Shown: positions 44,090 through 54,866 of the stretch, in pieces | Numbering within the stretch: position 1 is the stretch's first letter | How the letters are laid out: the number at the start of each line of letters is the position of its first letter | Source of the DNA: Emcibacteraceae bacterium | GTDB lineage: Bacteria; Pseudomonadota; Alphaproteobacteria; Sphingomonadales; Emcibacteraceae | DNA length: 64,000 nt | Assembly (NCBI GenBank): GCA_021774795.1 | Contig: JAJFIR010000053.1 | Coordinates: 1-64,000, forward strand | Direction: 5' to 3' | The notes under the pieces: model-generated | Databases searched by the model: none | The model's input: only the letters and a program-made list of their open reading frames with translations | Told to the model about the DNA's origin: nothing | Program-made: the position numbers and the translations under genes

Positions 44090-44135
44090 ATTGAGGTAAT
44101 TTAAGAAAGAGTTATCTTTCAAAAATTACCTCAAT
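44090..44135. repeat. Long hairpin-forming inverted repeat
   Basis: ATTGAGGTAATTT (44090-44102) and its exact complement AAATTACCTCAAT (44123-44135) enclose a second pair GAAAGA/TCTTTC around a GTTA loop, making a stem of 19 pairs with one AA/AA internal loop. It lies 27 bases past the stop of the minus-strand TPR gene, before mlaA. No T-run follows, so it may be a transcript-processing or attenuating hairpin and not a classic terminator. Confidence 0.6.
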
Positions 44136-44161
44136 AAAATATCTATACCAAAGTATGATTT

Positions 44162-44704
44162 TTAACGGTTTGAAGACATCTTACCTTGAGATATTTTGAT
44201 GTTATGTTCAATCACTCTGCTGATATGAGTTTCACTTGGTGCACCTAGCAATGCGTTTTGATAATCACTTAACGCGTTATCAAATTTTCCTGTTTTAAAG
44301 TTCAGTGAACCTCGGCTATTCAGTGCCATCCACCGGCCTGGATATTGTTTGATGGCTGTGTTGCATGCATCCATCGCTTCTTCATATTCACCATTAGCCG
44401 TTAAACTAAGACAAAGGGCATTATAAGCATCATAGAATGATTCCGATACATGACCAGTACGAAAATCTCCGAGGGACTTAAGAGTTTTCCTGGATACACG
44501 AACGGCATCTTCGGTTTTTCCTTCGTTAAGAAGGCGGCGTATATGTTTTAAGTTGGCACCATTTCCCAAATCGAATGTTGTTCCTGCGATAGAACCAGTC
44601 CATGGCTCATACTCTTGAGCTTGGCTTAATAACGGTGTTAAACAAAGCCCGAGGATTAAACCGAGAGCTGCTGTTATGTTTTTGAGTTTAAAATTTCCAG
44701 TCAT
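44162..44704 (-). CDS. Exported TPR-repeat protein
   Basis: A 180-residue periplasmic protein: signal peptide (1-30, cleavage after SQAQ), a short Gly/Asn-rich linker (AGTTFDLGNGAN) and about three tetratricopeptide repeats (ESFYDAYNALCLSLTANGEYEEAMDAC, WMALNSRGSLNFKTGKFDNALSDYQNAL in separate helices). TPRs mediate protein contacts; the partner is unknown. AAAGGAAAG precedes the ATG at 44704, so the longer upstream extension is rejected. It is an intact paralogue of the frameshifted gene at 42407-43008, with mlaA between them, suggesting an envelope role. Confidence 0.8.
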   Translation of the reverse strand: MTGNFKLKNITAALGLILGLCLTPLLSQAQEYEPWTGSIAGTTFDLGNGANLKHIRRLLNEGKTEDAVRVSRKTLKSLGDFRTGHVSESFYDAYNALCLSLTANGEYEEAMDACNTAIKQYPGRWMALNSRGSLNFKTGKFDNALSDYQNALLGAPSETHISRVIEHNIKISQGKMSSNR

Positions 44705-44881
44705 TTTCTTTCCTTTACTTTTAATTAAAACTACCTGAATAATATGGGTGTTTCCCATTTAATCGGCAGAATTACTGCATATGTACTTTTTTTCTCCATA
44801 TCTTAAAAGTAGGGTTTAATGTGAAATAGTCAAATCACAAACCCTCATATTTTGATCACATTAATGTTATTTACATTATAT

Positions 44882-44901
44882 AAATATATCTTTATATATT
44901 T
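44882..44901. promoter_or_regulatory. Candidate operator upstream of the ArsR-methyltransferase gene
   Basis: AAATATAT-CTTT-ATATATTT, a perfect 8-4-8 palindrome 33 bases before the ATG at 44935. ArsR-family regulators of methionine genes bind A/T-rich palindromes in this position. The region is A/T-rich overall, so chance is possible. Confidence 0.4.
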
Positions 44902-44934
44902 CTTTATGAATAACAATATGGTAGGAAACAAGTT

Positions 44935-45876
44935 ATGGAGCTTACATTAGACGAAATACTTTCAGCATTAAAAGCAGCTGGTGAAGAAACGCGCCTAAGA
45001 ATCTTGGCTTTATTTAACAGTGGGGAACTTACGGTGACGGAACTTGTTTCCGTTTTAAGGCAAAGCCAGCCTCGAATTTCACGCCATTTACGGCTGTTAT
45101 GTGAAGCAGGGTTATTGGAACGTCACCGCGAAGGTACATGGATTTTTTACAGACTTTTTGATGGTGGTGAAAAGGCGGAACTTGTTAAATCAATCATGAA
45201 ATACATGCCTTTTTCTGATCAAACCTTGCAACATGATCAGGTTCGATTAGCAGAAGTGAAAAAGGAACGAAATAAGAAAGCATCCAAATATTTCCAGGAA
45301 AATGCCGAAAATTGGGACAAAATTAGATCGCTTTATGTACCAGAAAGGCAAGTTGAAGATTACCTTTTAAAAGCAACGTCGTCTATGGATATTGAGGATT
45401 TTCTCGATGTCGGAACGGGTACCGGTCGAATGTTGGAATTGTTCGCCGACAGGGTAAAGCGCGGCATCGGGATTGATTTGAGCCGCGAAATGCTTGCCAT
45501 AGCAAGATCGCATTTGGAACAGAATAATATTAAATACATGCAGGTGCGCCAAGGTGATATGTATGATTTAGCGCTGAAAAATGAAAGCATGGATCTTGTG
45601 TTATTTCACCAAGTATTACATTTTGCCGACGATCCGCTTGCCGCCATTAAGGAAACCAGCAGAATACTGAGAAAAAGCGGCAGTGTTATCATAGTTGATT
45701 TTTTACCACATAAATTGGAAAAATTAAGAGAAGAGCACGCTCAAAGGCGCCTTGGATTTTCTGAGAAGGAAGTGAGTGATTGGTGCAAGTCAACGGACTT
45801 GGAAGTGAGTTCCGTAGAAATTATGAAGGGCAGTGAATTGGATATCGCTATTTGGATAGCCTCAAAAACTAGATAG
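44935..45876 (+). CDS. ArsR-family regulator fused to a SAM methyltransferase domain
   Basis: A 313-residue fusion. Residues 1-95 are an ArsR winged helix (EETRLRILALFNSGELTVTEL, RQSQPRISRHLRLLCEAGLLERHREG), without the CxC metal site of metal sensors. Residues about 130-300 are a class I methyltransferase with motif I DVGTGTGRMLELFA. It is followed at eight bases by metF and then both metH genes. Homologues here in proteobacteria (SahR/SamR type) are regulators of the SAM/methionine cycle that sense S-adenosyl-homocysteine or SAM, and that is the likely role. Whether the methyltransferase domain is a sensor or still catalytic is unknown. Confidence 0.87.
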   Translation: MELTLDEILSALKAAGEETRLRILALFNSGELTVTELVSVLRQSQPRISRHLRLLCEAGLLERHREGTWIFYRLFDGGEKAELVKSIMKYMPFSDQTLQHDQVRLAEVKKERNKKASKYFQENAENWDKIRSLYVPERQVEDYLLKATSSMDIEDFLDVGTGTGRMLELFADRVKRGIGIDLSREMLAIARSHLEQNNIKYMQVRQGDMYDLALKNESMDLVLFHQVLHFADDPLAAIKETSRILRKSGSVIIVDFLPHKLEKLREEHAQRRLGFSEKEVSDWCKSTDLEVSSVEIMKGSELDIAIWIASKTR

Positions 45877-45883
45877 AAGAAAA

Positions 45884-46798
45884 ATGAAAAAATATGAAGA
45901 TAATAAAATAGTAGAACCAAATCTTTTTGCTACGCAAGCGAAAGATATTGAAGTGTCATTTGAGTTTTTTCCGCCGAAAACAGAAGAGATGGAAAAAACA
46001 TTGTGGCAAAGTCTACGTAAGTTGGAAAGCCTGCGCCCTTCAATGGTTTCTGTGACATATGGCGCGGGTGGGAGTACCCGTGAACGTACGCACAGCACAG
46101 TTTCACGTATACTAAAGGAAACCGCTTTAACTCCTGCTGCGCATTTGACATGTGTGGGTTCATCGCGAGATGAAGTTGATGAAGTGGCGCGGGCATACTA
46201 CGACGCAGGCGTTAAACATATTGTTGCACTTCGCGGAGATATGCCAACGATTGGGCAAGCTTACAGAGCACATAATCATGGTTATAGTAATGCAGCAGAT
46301 TTGGTTGAAGGTCTAAAAAAGATTGGCGACTTTGATATTTCTGTTGCTGCATATCCCGAAACACACCCGGATAGTGCGAATGTTGACGCGGATATTGATA
46401 ATTTGAAACGAAAAATTGACGCTGGCGCCGATAGGGCTATTACACAATATTTTTTCGACGTTGACGTGTATTTCAGGTTTATGGATAAAGTTCTTGCTGC
46501 TGGTATTGACGTGCCAATAGTACCCGGCATTATGCCGGTGACCAATTTTAAAATGGCGAAGAGTTTTTCTGATCGTTGTGGGACATCTATTCCTGATTGG
46601 CTTGAAAGGTTATTTAATGGTCTTGAAAATACACCCGATATCAGGCGTCATGTCGCATCAATGGTGACGGCTGAACTTTGCCTGCGGCTTTATCAGGGCG
46701 GTGTTAAAAATTATCATTTTTACACATTAAACCGTTCTGAATTAACATATACGATATGTCATATATTAGGTATTCGACCGGAAGGAGATATCAAATGA
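45884..46798 (+). CDS. metF: 5,10-methylenetetrahydrofolate reductase
   Basis: FAD-containing TIM-barrel enzyme of 304 residues that reduces 5,10-methylene-THF to 5-methyl-THF, the methyl donor for methionine synthase. [35 protein letters not shown] and the catalytic-region EIHPDS-like YPETHPDS are in the family order. Its stop overlaps the metH1 start (ATGA), so the two are translationally coupled in one methionine operon under the ArsR-type regulator. Confidence 0.95.
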   Translation: MKKYEDNKIVEPNLFATQAKDIEVSFEFFPPKTEEMEKTLWQSLRKLESLRPSMVSVTYGAGGSTRERTHSTVSRILKETALTPAAHLTCVGSSRDEVDEVARAYYDAGVKHIVALRGDMPTIGQAYRAHNHGYSNAADLVEGLKKIGDFDISVAAYPETHPDSANVDADIDNLKRKIDAGADRAITQYFFDVDVYFRFMDKVLAAGIDVPIVPGIMPVTNFKMAKSFSDRCGTSIPDWLERLFNGLENTPDIRRHVASMVTAELCLRLYQGGVKNYHFYTLNRSELTYTICHILGIRPEGDIK

Positions 46799-47850
46799 TA
46801 GATAGATCTGAACTTTTGAATGAAGCGCTATCTTCACGAATTTTAATTCTTGATGGTGCTATGGGCACAATGATCCAGAGATTAAAGTTTGAAGAAACGG
46901 ACTTTCGCGGCGAACAATTTAAAAATATTACTAATGAAATAAAAGGTAACAACGATGTTCTTGCGATTACCCAACCCGCCGCAATTTGCGATATTCATAA
47001 AGAGTATCTGGCGGCGGGCGCGGATATCATTGAAACGAACACTTTTAATGCAACCCGCGTATCGCAAGCAGACTATCATATGGAAGATATAGTTTATGAT
47101 TTAAATATTGCTTGCGCACAAGTGGCCAGGAAAGCAGCGGATGAATTCACGGCGTTAACACCAGATAAGCCAAGATTTGTTGCGGGTGTTCTTGGGCCGA
47201 CCAGTCGCACAGCTTCTTTGTCTCCCGACGTCAATGATCCCGCGTTTCGTAATGTAACGTTTGATGAGCTTGTTGAAAGCTATAAGGAAGCAGCCAAGGG
47301 TCTTATTGATGGCGGTGCAGATATAATTTTAATTGAAACGATATTTGATACTTTGAATGCCAAGGCGGCCATATTTGCCGTTAAGGAAGTTTTTGATGAC
47401 TTAAATACTGAACTCCCCATCATGATATCAGGAACGATAACGGATGCTTCGGGTCGAACTTTGTCCGGCCAAACGGCAGAAGCTTTTTGGTATAGTGTAC
47501 GCCATGCAAACCCTATTAGTGTCGGATTTAATTGCGCGCTGGGTGCTAAAGATTTAAGGCAACATGTAGCGTCGCTTTCCAAAGTGGCGGATATTGCCGT
47601 ATCAGCGCATCCCAATGCAGGACTTCCCAATGAGATGGGTGAGTATGACGAGAGCCCCGAAGAAATGACAGCTCAGCTTGAGGAATGGGCGCAAAGTGGA
47701 TTATATAATATTGTCGGTGGCTGCTGCGGTACGACACCTGATCATATTAGGGCCATTGCTGAAGCTGTTTCCGATTTACCGACGCGCAAAATTCCGACCG
47801 TAGAACCCCACATGTGCCTTAGTGGCCTTGAACCCTTTAAGGTGATTTAA
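46795..47850 (+). CDS. metH1: Methionine synthase, homocysteine-binding subunit (split MetH, part 1)
   Basis: The N-terminal module of cobalamin-dependent methionine synthase as a separate 351-residue protein. [12 protein letters not shown] near the start and the zinc ligands in GFNCALG (about 246) and GGCCGTTP (about 309) are intact, so it should bind and activate homocysteine. It depends on the second gene, which carries folate, cobalamin and reactivation domains. Start ATG at 46795 has GGAG upstream and shares ATGA with the metF stop; the next gene starts one base past its stop. Confidence 0.94.
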   Translation: MIDRSELLNEALSSRILILDGAMGTMIQRLKFEETDFRGEQFKNITNEIKGNNDVLAITQPAAICDIHKEYLAAGADIIETNTFNATRVSQADYHMEDIVYDLNIACAQVARKAADEFTALTPDKPRFVAGVLGPTSRTASLSPDVNDPAFRNVTFDELVESYKEAAKGLIDGGADIILIETIFDTLNAKAAIFAVKEVFDDLNTELPIMISGTITDASGRTLSGQTAEAFWYSVRHANPISVGFNCALGAKDLRQHVASLSKVADIAVSAHPNAGLPNEMGEYDESPEEMTAQLEEWAQSGLYNIVGGCCGTTPDHIRAIAEAVSDLPTRKIPTVEPHMCLSGLEPFKVI

Positions 47851-47851
47851 A

Positions 47852-50500
47852 ATGACCAACAGACAAGGCATTTTTATTAATGTTGGAGAACGGACCAATG
47901 TCACCGGTTCAGCCAAATTTAAGAAACTCATTTTAAACGGCGAGTTTGACGAAGCTCTTGATGTTGCCCGTCAGCAAGTTGAAGCGGGCGCGCAGATAAT
48001 CGATGTCAATATGGATGAAGCTATGCTGGATTCCGAAGCGGCAATGGTCAAATTTTTGAACCTGATTGCTTCGGAGCCTGATATTTCGCGCGTGCCTGTT
48101 ATGGTTGACAGCTCAAAATGGAGCGTAATTGAAGCTGGGCTAAAATGTGTTCAGGGAAAATCAATTGTCAATAGTATTTCCCTTAAAGAAGGTGAAGAAA
48201 AATTCATCGAACAAGCCAAGTTAATTAAGCGTTACGGTGCGGCGACTGTGGTCATGGCTTTTGATGAAAAGGGACAAGCTGACACGCTTGACCGTAAATA
48301 TAATATTTGTGAACGTTCGTACAAAATATTGACTGAAAAGGTCAGCTTCCCACCAGAAGATATTATTTTTGATCCCAATGTGTTTGCTGTGGCAACGGGT
48401 ATCGAAGAGCATAATAATTACGGCGTCGATTTTATAGAAGCGACACGCAAGATTACTGATAATTTACCTCATTGTCATATTTCCGGCGGTGTGAGCAATG
48501 TTTCCTTCTCGTTTCGCGGTAATAACCCTGTCCGTGAAGCCATGCACAGTGTTTTTCTATATCATGCCATTCAGGCAGGAATGGATATGGGGATCGTTAA
48601 CGCTGGTATGATGACAGTTTATTCTGAAATTCCTGAAGAGTTACGTGAACGTGTCGAAGACGTCATATTGAATCGCCGAGATGATGCCACCGATAGGCTC
48701 CTTGAAATCGCTGATAAATATAAAGGTGTTAAAGGTGAAGTTAAGAAAGAAGATCTTGAGTGGCGCAAAGGGACAGTTGAGGCGCGTTTGTCGCATGCCT
48801 TGGTTAAGGGAATTACAACATTTATTATCGAAGACACGGAAGAAGCGCGTCAGCAATTTAATCGTCCAATTGAAGTCATCGAAGGCCCATTAATGGATGG
48901 TATGAATGTGGTTGGTGATTTATTTGGCTCTGGTCAAATGTTCTTACCGCAAGTGGTTAAATCAGCTCGTGTGATGAAACAGTCGGTGGCATATTTATTG
49001 CCGTTTATTGAAGAAGAAAAAGAAGTAGGCGATGAAAGCACTTCCAACGGCAAAATACTCATGGCGACCGTGAAAGGTGACGTCCATGACATAGGTAAAA
49101 ATATTGTTGGCGTAGTTTTACAATGTAATAACTACGAAGTCGTCGACATGGGGGTTATGGTTTCCTGCGATGATATTCTTAAGAAAGCTAAAGAAGAAAA
49201 TGTAGATATCATTGGTCTTTCCGGACTTATAACGCCGTCTTTGGAAGAAATGTGTACTGTCGCCGGTGAAATGGAGCGACTGGAAATGGAAATTCCGCTG
49301 CTGATCGGCGGCGCGACCACATCAAAGATGCACACGGCGGTAAAAATTGCACCAAATTATAATGGTCCACTTGTTTACGTGCTTGATGCGTCGCGTGCGG
49401 TTGGTGTGGCCGGCAACTTGCTTGGCGATAGCACAAAAAATGATTTCAGTGCTCAGATGGCCAGAGAATATAAAGATATTCGCACTAAATATGAAGGACG
49501 TGATAAAGCGGATAATCAAATTTCCGTTAACGAAGCACGCGCTAACAACTTTAAGATTAACTGGAACGGATACGAACCTGAAAAACCAACATTTACAGGC
49601 ACAAGGGTATTTGAAGATTATGACCTCTCGGCGTTGGTAGGAACAATTGACTGGACTCCTTTTTTCCGCACGTGGGAACTCGCCGGCAATTATCCAAAAA
49701 TATTAACCGACGAGGTTGTTGGCGGTAGCGCGACCGAGTTATTTAATGATGCAGAGGCAATGCTTCAAAAAATTGTTGATGAAAAATGGCTGAAAGCAAA
49801 AGCAGTAATCGGGTTTTGGCCCGCAAATTCAATCGGCGATGATGTGGAACTTTATATAAATGAAAATCGAACTGACCTGGAGGACACTGCCCACTTTCTG
49901 CGCCAACAGATGAAAAAACGCAGCGGCAAAGCCAATATGTGCCTTGCTGATTTTATTGCCCCGAAGGACACTGGTATTAAAGATTATGTGGGTGGTTTTG
50001 CTGTTACAGCTGGTATCGGAATAGAAGAAAAACTCGAATTATTTAAAAGCACACATGATGATTATAAAGATATCTTACTAAAAGCTCTTGCGGACAGGCT
50101 GGCTGAATCATTTGCGGAACATATGCATCTTAGGGTTCGCAAAGAATTCTGGGGTTATGCTAAGTCAGAAGACCTGAAGAACGAAGAACTGATCAGGGAA
50201 AAATTCCGTGGCATAAGGCCCGCACCCGGTTATCCGGCGTGTCCGGATCATACTGAAAAAGAAGGTCTGTTTGCGCTTCTGGCGGCCCGTCAAAATGCGG
50301 GGATTGAACTTACCGATAGCATGGCAATGTTACCGGCTTCTTCCGTCAGCGGGTATTATTTTTCACATCCCGAAAGTCAATATTTTGGCCTCGGTAAAAT
50401 ATCCAAGGACCAGGTAGAGAATTATGCGAAACGCAAGAATATGGAATTAAGACTTGCAGAGCGATGGTTAAGCCCTAATCTTGCTTATGATAGGAAATGA
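47852..50500 (+). CDS. metH2: Methionine synthase, folate/cobalamin/activation subunit (split MetH, part 2)
   Basis: An 882-residue protein with the remaining MetH domains in order: methyl-THF binding (about 5-270, [24 protein letters not shown]), cobalamin cap and binding domain (about 320-540) with the cobalt-ligand motif DVHDIGKN at about 410, and the SAM-binding reactivation domain (about 560-880) with [15 protein letters not shown]. Together with metH1 it forms a full methionine synthase. Start ATG one base after the upstream stop, with AAGGTGA before it. Confidence 0.95.
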   Translation: MTNRQGIFINVGERTNVTGSAKFKKLILNGEFDEALDVARQQVEAGAQIIDVNMDEAMLDSEAAMVKFLNLIASEPDISRVPVMVDSSKWSVIEAGLKCVQGKSIVNSISLKEGEEKFIEQAKLIKRYGAATVVMAFDEKGQADTLDRKYNICERSYKILTEKVSFPPEDIIFDPNVFAVATGIEEHNNYGVDFIEATRKITDNLPHCHISGGVSNVSFSFRGNNPVREAMHSVFLYHAIQAGMDMGIVNAGMMTVYSEIPEELRERVEDVILNRRDDATDRLLEIADKYKGVKGEVKKEDLEWRKGTVEARLSHALVKGITTFIIEDTEEARQQFNRPIEVIEGPLMDGMNVVGDLFGSGQMFLPQVVKSARVMKQSVAYLLPFIEEEKEVGDESTSNGKILMATVKGDVHDIGKNIVGVVLQCNNYEVVDMGVMVSCDDILKKAKEENVDIIGLSGLITPSLEEMCTVAGEMERLEMEIPLLIGGATTSKMHTAVKIAPNYNGPLVYVLDASRAVGVAGNLLGDSTKNDFSAQMAREYKDIRTKYEGRDKADNQISVNEARANNFKINWNGYEPEKPTFTGTRVFEDYDLSALVGTIDWTPFFRTWELAGNYPKILTDEVVGGSATELFNDAEAMLQKIVDEKWLKAKAVIGFWPANSIGDDVELYINENRTDLEDTAHFLRQQMKKRSGKANMCLADFIAPKDTGIKDYVGGFAVTAGIGIEEKLELFKSTHDDYKDILLKALADRLAESFAEHMHLRVRKEFWGYAKSEDLKNEELIREKFRGIRPAPGYPACPDHTEKEGLFALLAARQNAGIELTDSMAMLPASSVSGYYFSHPESQYFGLGKISKDQVENYAKRKNMELRLAERWLSPNLAYDRK

Positions 50501-50578
50501 TCTTAATTTCTTGCGGAAAGTGACTTTATTCATTAAAAAGATACTCATCAGTAACATTTTACCAATGTGAGATAATTG

Positions 50579-52726
50579 ATGACGGAAAAAAACTCTGGAA
50601 CTATCCCACAGACCATTGATGAATGGCGAAAGTTGGTTTCCGGCGAGTTGCGCGGTAAATCATCTGATGATCTGACGTGGCAAACGCCTGAAGGTATCGC
50701 CGTCAAAGCACTTTATACGGCCGAAGATGTGGACAATTTACCACGCAAAGATAATTTACCTGGCTTTTTTCCTTATACCCGCGGCGTAAAAGCAAGTATG
50801 TATGCAGGGCGTCCATGGACAATTCGTCAGTATGCCGGCTTCTCCACTGCCGAAGAAAGTAATGCTTTTTATCATCGTAATCTTGAAGCGGGACAAATGG
50901 GCCTTTCTGTGGCTTTTGATCTGGCAACTCACCGTGGTTACGACAGTGATCATGAACGTGTTGAAGGCGACGTTGGTAAGGCAGGCGTTGCAATTGATAG
51001 TATCGAAGATATGAAAATTTTGTTTGACGGTATTCCGCTTGATAAAATGTCGGTATCCATGACCATGAACGGTGCTGTCATTCCCTGTCTTGCATTTTAT
51101 ATTGTTGCGGCTGAAGAACAGGGCGTAACCAGAGATAAACTAAGCGGCACAATCCAAAATGATATTTTAAAAGAATTCATGGTCCGTAATACTTATATAT
51201 ACCCGCCAAAGCCGAGCATGCGTATTGTCGGCGATATTATTGAATACACGTCAAAGGAAATGCCAAAATATAATAGCATTTCTATTTCCGGTTACCATAT
51301 GCAGGAAGCCGGTTCTAATCAATTACAAGAACTTGCATACACATTGGCGAATGGCATGGAATATGTCAGAGCGGCCATGGCCAAAGGCCTTGATATTGAT
51401 GACTTTGCGCCGCGTCTAAGTTTTTTCTTTGCTATTGGAATGAACTTTTTCATGGAGGTGGCAAAACTTCGTGCGGCGAGAACAATCTGGGCGCAAATTA
51501 TGGAAAATTTTGGTGCCAAAAACCCAAAAAGTATGATGTTAAGGACACATTGCCAAACATCGGGAGCTTCGCTTACAGAAAAAGACCCCTACAATAACGT
51601 CATAAGAACAACAATTGAAGCTATGGCCGCCACGTTAGGTGGAACCCAGTCTTTACATACTAATGCCTTTGATGAAGCCATAGCCTTACCCACAGATAAC
51701 TCAGCAAGAATAGCCAGAAACACGCAAATCGTTCTTCAAGAAGAAACGGGTATGAATAACGTAATTGATCCGCTTGGCGGCTCATATTATGTGGAAAGCC
51801 TGACAAACGAATTGGTCCAGGAAGCCTGGAAGATGATCTCCGAAGTGGAAGATATGGGCGGCATGACACAGGCCGTGGAAAAAGGTCTTCCTAAAATGAA
51901 TATTGAACGCGCCGCAGCTCTTAAACAAGCGCGTATTGATAAAGGTGAAGAAACGGTGGTAGGTGTCAATAAATACCGGTTGGAAGAAGAAGACGAAATT
52001 AATATATTGAAAATTGATAACCACGCCGTTCGCAACGCCCAAATAGAAAAATTGACAAATGTGAAAAAAAACAGGGATGTTAAAAAATGTGCAGCAGCAC
52101 TTGAAGCATTGACAAATGCGGCAAAAGGAAGTGAAAACCTGTTGGAAAAAGCAATTGACGCGGCCCGAGCTCGCGCTACCTTAGGGGAAATATCTGATGC
52201 GATGGAAGTTGTTTTTGGCCGACACCGTGCGGAGGTAAGATCCATTTCGGGCGTTTACGGTGGGGCATATGCAGGGGATGAGAATTATATGGATATACAA
52301 AATAAAATAGCGGAATTTGCAGAAAAAGCGGGAAGAAGACCTCGCATTCTAGTGGCGAAAATGGGGCAAGACGGTCACGACCGTGGTGCGAAGGTTATTG
52401 CAACGGCTTTTGCCGATATCGGTTTTGATGTCGATGTTGGGCCGCTTTTTCAGACACCCGCTGAAACTGCCCGCGAAGCCATCGAAAATGATGTTCATAT
52501 CATCGGCGTTTCATCGCAAGCTGCTGGCCATAAAACGTTAATTCCAAGTTTGATAGATGCGTTAAAAAAAGAAGGCGCGGAAGATATTATGGTTGTCGCA
52601 GGGGGTGTGATACCAGCGCAGGATTATGATGACTTATACGACGCGGGTGTCTCCGCAATTTTTGGACCCGGCACCAATATTCCCGAAGCCGCTACAAAAA
52701 TTCTAGAAGTTCTTCAGGCTGATTAG
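50579..52726 (+). CDS. scpA: Methylmalonyl-CoA mutase, single-chain
   Basis: Adenosylcobalamin enzyme of 715 residues interconverting methylmalonyl-CoA and succinyl-CoA in propionate assimilation. The substrate barrel shows [21 protein letters not shown] and [19 protein letters not shown]. The C-terminal cobalamin domain has [11 protein letters not shown] (DxHxxG, about 597-603). Length equals the homodimeric ScpA/human MUT form; no separate small subunit or MeaB chaperone gene is next to it. The ATG at 50579 follows an in-frame TTG at 50576. It follows metH2 by 78 bases, so this region clusters two B12 enzymes. Confidence 0.95.
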   Translation: MTEKNSGTIPQTIDEWRKLVSGELRGKSSDDLTWQTPEGIAVKALYTAEDVDNLPRKDNLPGFFPYTRGVKASMYAGRPWTIRQYAGFSTAEESNAFYHRNLEAGQMGLSVAFDLATHRGYDSDHERVEGDVGKAGVAIDSIEDMKILFDGIPLDKMSVSMTMNGAVIPCLAFYIVAAEEQGVTRDKLSGTIQNDILKEFMVRNTYIYPPKPSMRIVGDIIEYTSKEMPKYNSISISGYHMQEAGSNQLQELAYTLANGMEYVRAAMAKGLDIDDFAPRLSFFFAIGMNFFMEVAKLRAARTIWAQIMENFGAKNPKSMMLRTHCQTSGASLTEKDPYNNVIRTTIEAMAATLGGTQSLHTNAFDEAIALPTDNSARIARNTQIVLQEETGMNNVIDPLGGSYYVESLTNELVQEAWKMISEVEDMGGMTQAVEKGLPKMNIERAAALKQARIDKGEETVVGVNKYRLEEEDEINILKIDNHAVRNAQIEKLTNVKKNRDVKKCAAALEALTNAAKGSENLLEKAIDAARARATLGEISDAMEVVFGRHRAEVRSISGVYGGAYAGDENYMDIQNKIAEFAEKAGRRPRILVAKMGQDGHDRGAKVIATAFADIGFDVDVGPLFQTPAETAREAIENDVHIIGVSSQAAGHKTLIPSLIDALKKEGAEDIMVVAGGVIPAQDYDDLYDAGVSAIFGPGTNIPEAATKILEVLQAD

Positions 52727-52795
52727 ATCATCTAAGTATTTGTATTTCACTGATTAAGCCATTAGTAGTAAGAAAAATAATTACTAGGTGTTCAA

Positions 52796-53602
52796 ATGTT
52801 TGAGTCTTTCCGTTTTATTTCATTTTGCTTAATTCTTGGTTCGCTGTCATTCCTGTCGAACGTCGGTTTTGCCGCGCAGTGGCAAGAAAATGAAGAGATA
52901 GGAAAAATATTCGAGCAGGCAAATGTTGAGGGTACCTTTGTCCTTTATGATGTTATTGCTGATAGTTTCACAGGGTATAACTCTGAGCGCGCCAATCAAA
53001 GATTTATTCCCGCATCTACATTTAAGATAGCAAATTCACTTATCGGGCTGGCCTCCGGTGCAATAAAAGATGTTGATGAAATACTCCCTTATGGTGGCAA
53101 ACCGCAATTTTTGAAAACGTGGGAGAATGACATGTCGCTGCGCGACGCTATTAAAATCTCCAACGTTCCCATTTATCAGGAACTCGCCCGCAGGATTGGT
53201 CCAAAAAAAATGCAGATGAACCTGAATAAATTAGATTACGGTAATAAAAATATTGGTAATATAATTGACATGTTTTGGCTTCAAGGACCCATAAAAATTA
53301 GTGCTATTGAGCAAGTGTTGTTTTTATCAAAGCTTACACAAAATAAACTTCCTTTTCCGACTTCGATTCAAAAACAGGTGCGCGACATCACTATAATTGA
53401 AGAAAAGGACGACCGTATTCTGCACGCAAAAACGGGTTGGACCACGGCGTCAACACCTGGTATTGGCTGGTGGGTAGGATGGGTAGTTCACGGCGAAAAA
53501 ATTTACTGTTTTGCCCTTAATATAGATATGGATAATATTGAAGACGCGAGCAAAAGAATTGAAATTGGTAAGGCAAGTCTGAAATTATTCAATATATTCT
53601 GA
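52796..53602 (+). CDS. Class D (OXA-type) beta-lactamase
   Basis: Periplasmic serine beta-lactamase of 268 residues with a signal peptide (to about residue 27, GFAAQ). All class D motifs are present: active Ser in PASTFK (about 74), S-x-V as SNV, YGN, WLQGPIKIS and KTGW (about 212). It should hydrolyse penicillins or related beta-lactams; the spectrum cannot be read. It has no mobile-element context, so it is probably an intrinsic chromosomal gene. Penicillin-sensing (BlaR-like) domains are the close relatives to exclude, but the short soluble form and absence of a membrane sensor domain favour the enzyme. Confidence 0.92.
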   Translation: MFESFRFISFCLILGSLSFLSNVGFAAQWQENEEIGKIFEQANVEGTFVLYDVIADSFTGYNSERANQRFIPASTFKIANSLIGLASGAIKDVDEILPYGGKPQFLKTWENDMSLRDAIKISNVPIYQELARRIGPKKMQMNLNKLDYGNKNIGNIIDMFWLQGPIKISAIEQVLFLSKLTQNKLPFPTSIQKQVRDITIIEEKDDRILHAKTGWTTASTPGIGWWVGWVVHGEKIYCFALNIDMDNIEDASKRIEIGKASLKLFNIF

Positions 53603-53608
53603 ACCTAT

Positions 53609-54724
53609 TTATAGCTTATCCATTATTTTATCGGCGATCTCAATATAAGCTTTTGTATGCGGGCTATCTTCCTGTGCTATTACAATTGGATTACCGTCAT
53701 CAGACGATTTTCTAATTTCAATATCCAGGGGTATATTTCCTAAAAAATCCATATTTTTTTCTTTTGCCGTTTCTTGAGCCCCACCATGACTGAATATATC
53801 TGATCGTTCGCCGCAATGCGGACAAATAAAGTAACTCATATTTTCAATGATGCCGAAAACTTTAGTGTTTGTTTTATCAAACATTGTGATGGCTTTTCGT
53901 GCATCAATAAGCGCTAAGTCTTGCGGTGTAGATACAATCACCGCACCGTCCAGTTTAATGTTTTGTACCATGGTAAGCTGTGCATCACCGGTCCCGGGCG
54001 GTAAATCAAGCACCAATATATCGATCGGGCTGAAAAGGTCCCATTTTACGTCACGAACCATTTGCTGGATAGCACCCATAACCATGGGCCCGCGCCAAAT
54101 TGTTGCCGCATCTTTTTCCATCAGATAACCGATAGACATGCTTACAATGTCGTGATTTTTTAAGGGTGTGATTTTCCCGTCCTCCAGACTTTCGGGCCGT
54201 GCATCCGGTAGTCCCATTAATCTGGGTATACTCGGGCCGTAAATGTCGAGATCAAATATACCGGCCTTCAGCCCTAATTTACTAAAAGCAAGTGCCAGGT
54301 TAATTGAAGTGGTTGATTTTCCGACGCCGCCTTTACCACTGGCAACGGCGATAACGTGCTTGACGCCGGCTATGCCATCCGGGCCTTCATTTGGCGGTGG
54401 TGTTCCGTGCCCGCCAAATTGCTTCTTTTCAAAAGTTTTTACTTTTTCGCCGGAACTACCTTGCGTCTGAGCGTTTCTTTCGGCTGTTAGAACCGAAGTT
54501 ACTTTTTCAACACCCGAAATTTGTAATAGCAATCTATCGCAGCTATGACGAAGTTTCTCCATCACTTTAACTTCTTCTGGGGCAATATTGAGAGCAAAGC
54601 CCACATCACCATTTTTAACAACCAGGCCTTGAATAATGCCCAAATCGACAATATTTTTATGTAAAGTTGGATGATTGATCGTTTTTAGAGCTTCTAAGAG
54701 CTGTTCGCGCTTGACGTCTGACAT
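53609..54724 (-). CDS. mrp: Mrp/ApbC Fe-S cluster carrier ATPase
   Basis: P-loop scaffold/carrier of 371 residues that delivers Fe-S clusters. N-terminal DUF59 (MIP18-like) domain (about 1-90), deviant Walker A ASGKGGVGKSTTSINLALA (about 120), DGKITPLKNH region and CPHCGE with the cluster-binding Cys pair. The ATG at 54724 begins MSDVKREQLLEAL, the usual N-terminus. Convergent with the beta-lactamase (six bases between stops) and divergent from hflK. Confidence 0.93.
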   Translation of the reverse strand: MSDVKREQLLEALKTINHPTLHKNIVDLGIIQGLVVKNGDVGFALNIAPEEVKVMEKLRHSCDRLLLQISGVEKVTSVLTAERNAQTQGSSGEKVKTFEKKQFGGHGTPPPNEGPDGIAGVKHVIAVASGKGGVGKSTTSINLALAFSKLGLKAGIFDLDIYGPSIPRLMGLPDARPESLEDGKITPLKNHDIVSMSIGYLMEKDAATIWRGPMVMGAIQQMVRDVKWDLFSPIDILVLDLPPGTGDAQLTMVQNIKLDGAVIVSTPQDLALIDARKAITMFDKTNTKVFGIIENMSYFICPHCGERSDIFSHGGAQETAKEKNMDFLGNIPLDIEIRKSSDDGNPIVIAQEDSPHTKAYIEIADKIMDKL

Positions 54725-54866
54725 TTCATAATTACCTATAGTACAAATAAAATTGTTCCGCCGTTGAAGTGGAACCGTAGTTAGCATATAAGATAGATAT
54801 GTTTTTTTAAAAGGGATTATGTTTATAGCAAGCGTAATTTCCACAAATATTTGAGGAGTTTCTATA

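Noticed and set aside
51787-52245. Minus-strand frame of about 150 codons in scpA
   Set aside because: Antisense shadow of a conserved helical part of methylmalonyl-CoA mutase; no start signal.
52755-52785. TAGTAA...TTACTA inverted repeat before the beta-lactamase as operator or terminator
   Set aside because: Six-base A/T arms in A/T-rich sequence are expected by chance.
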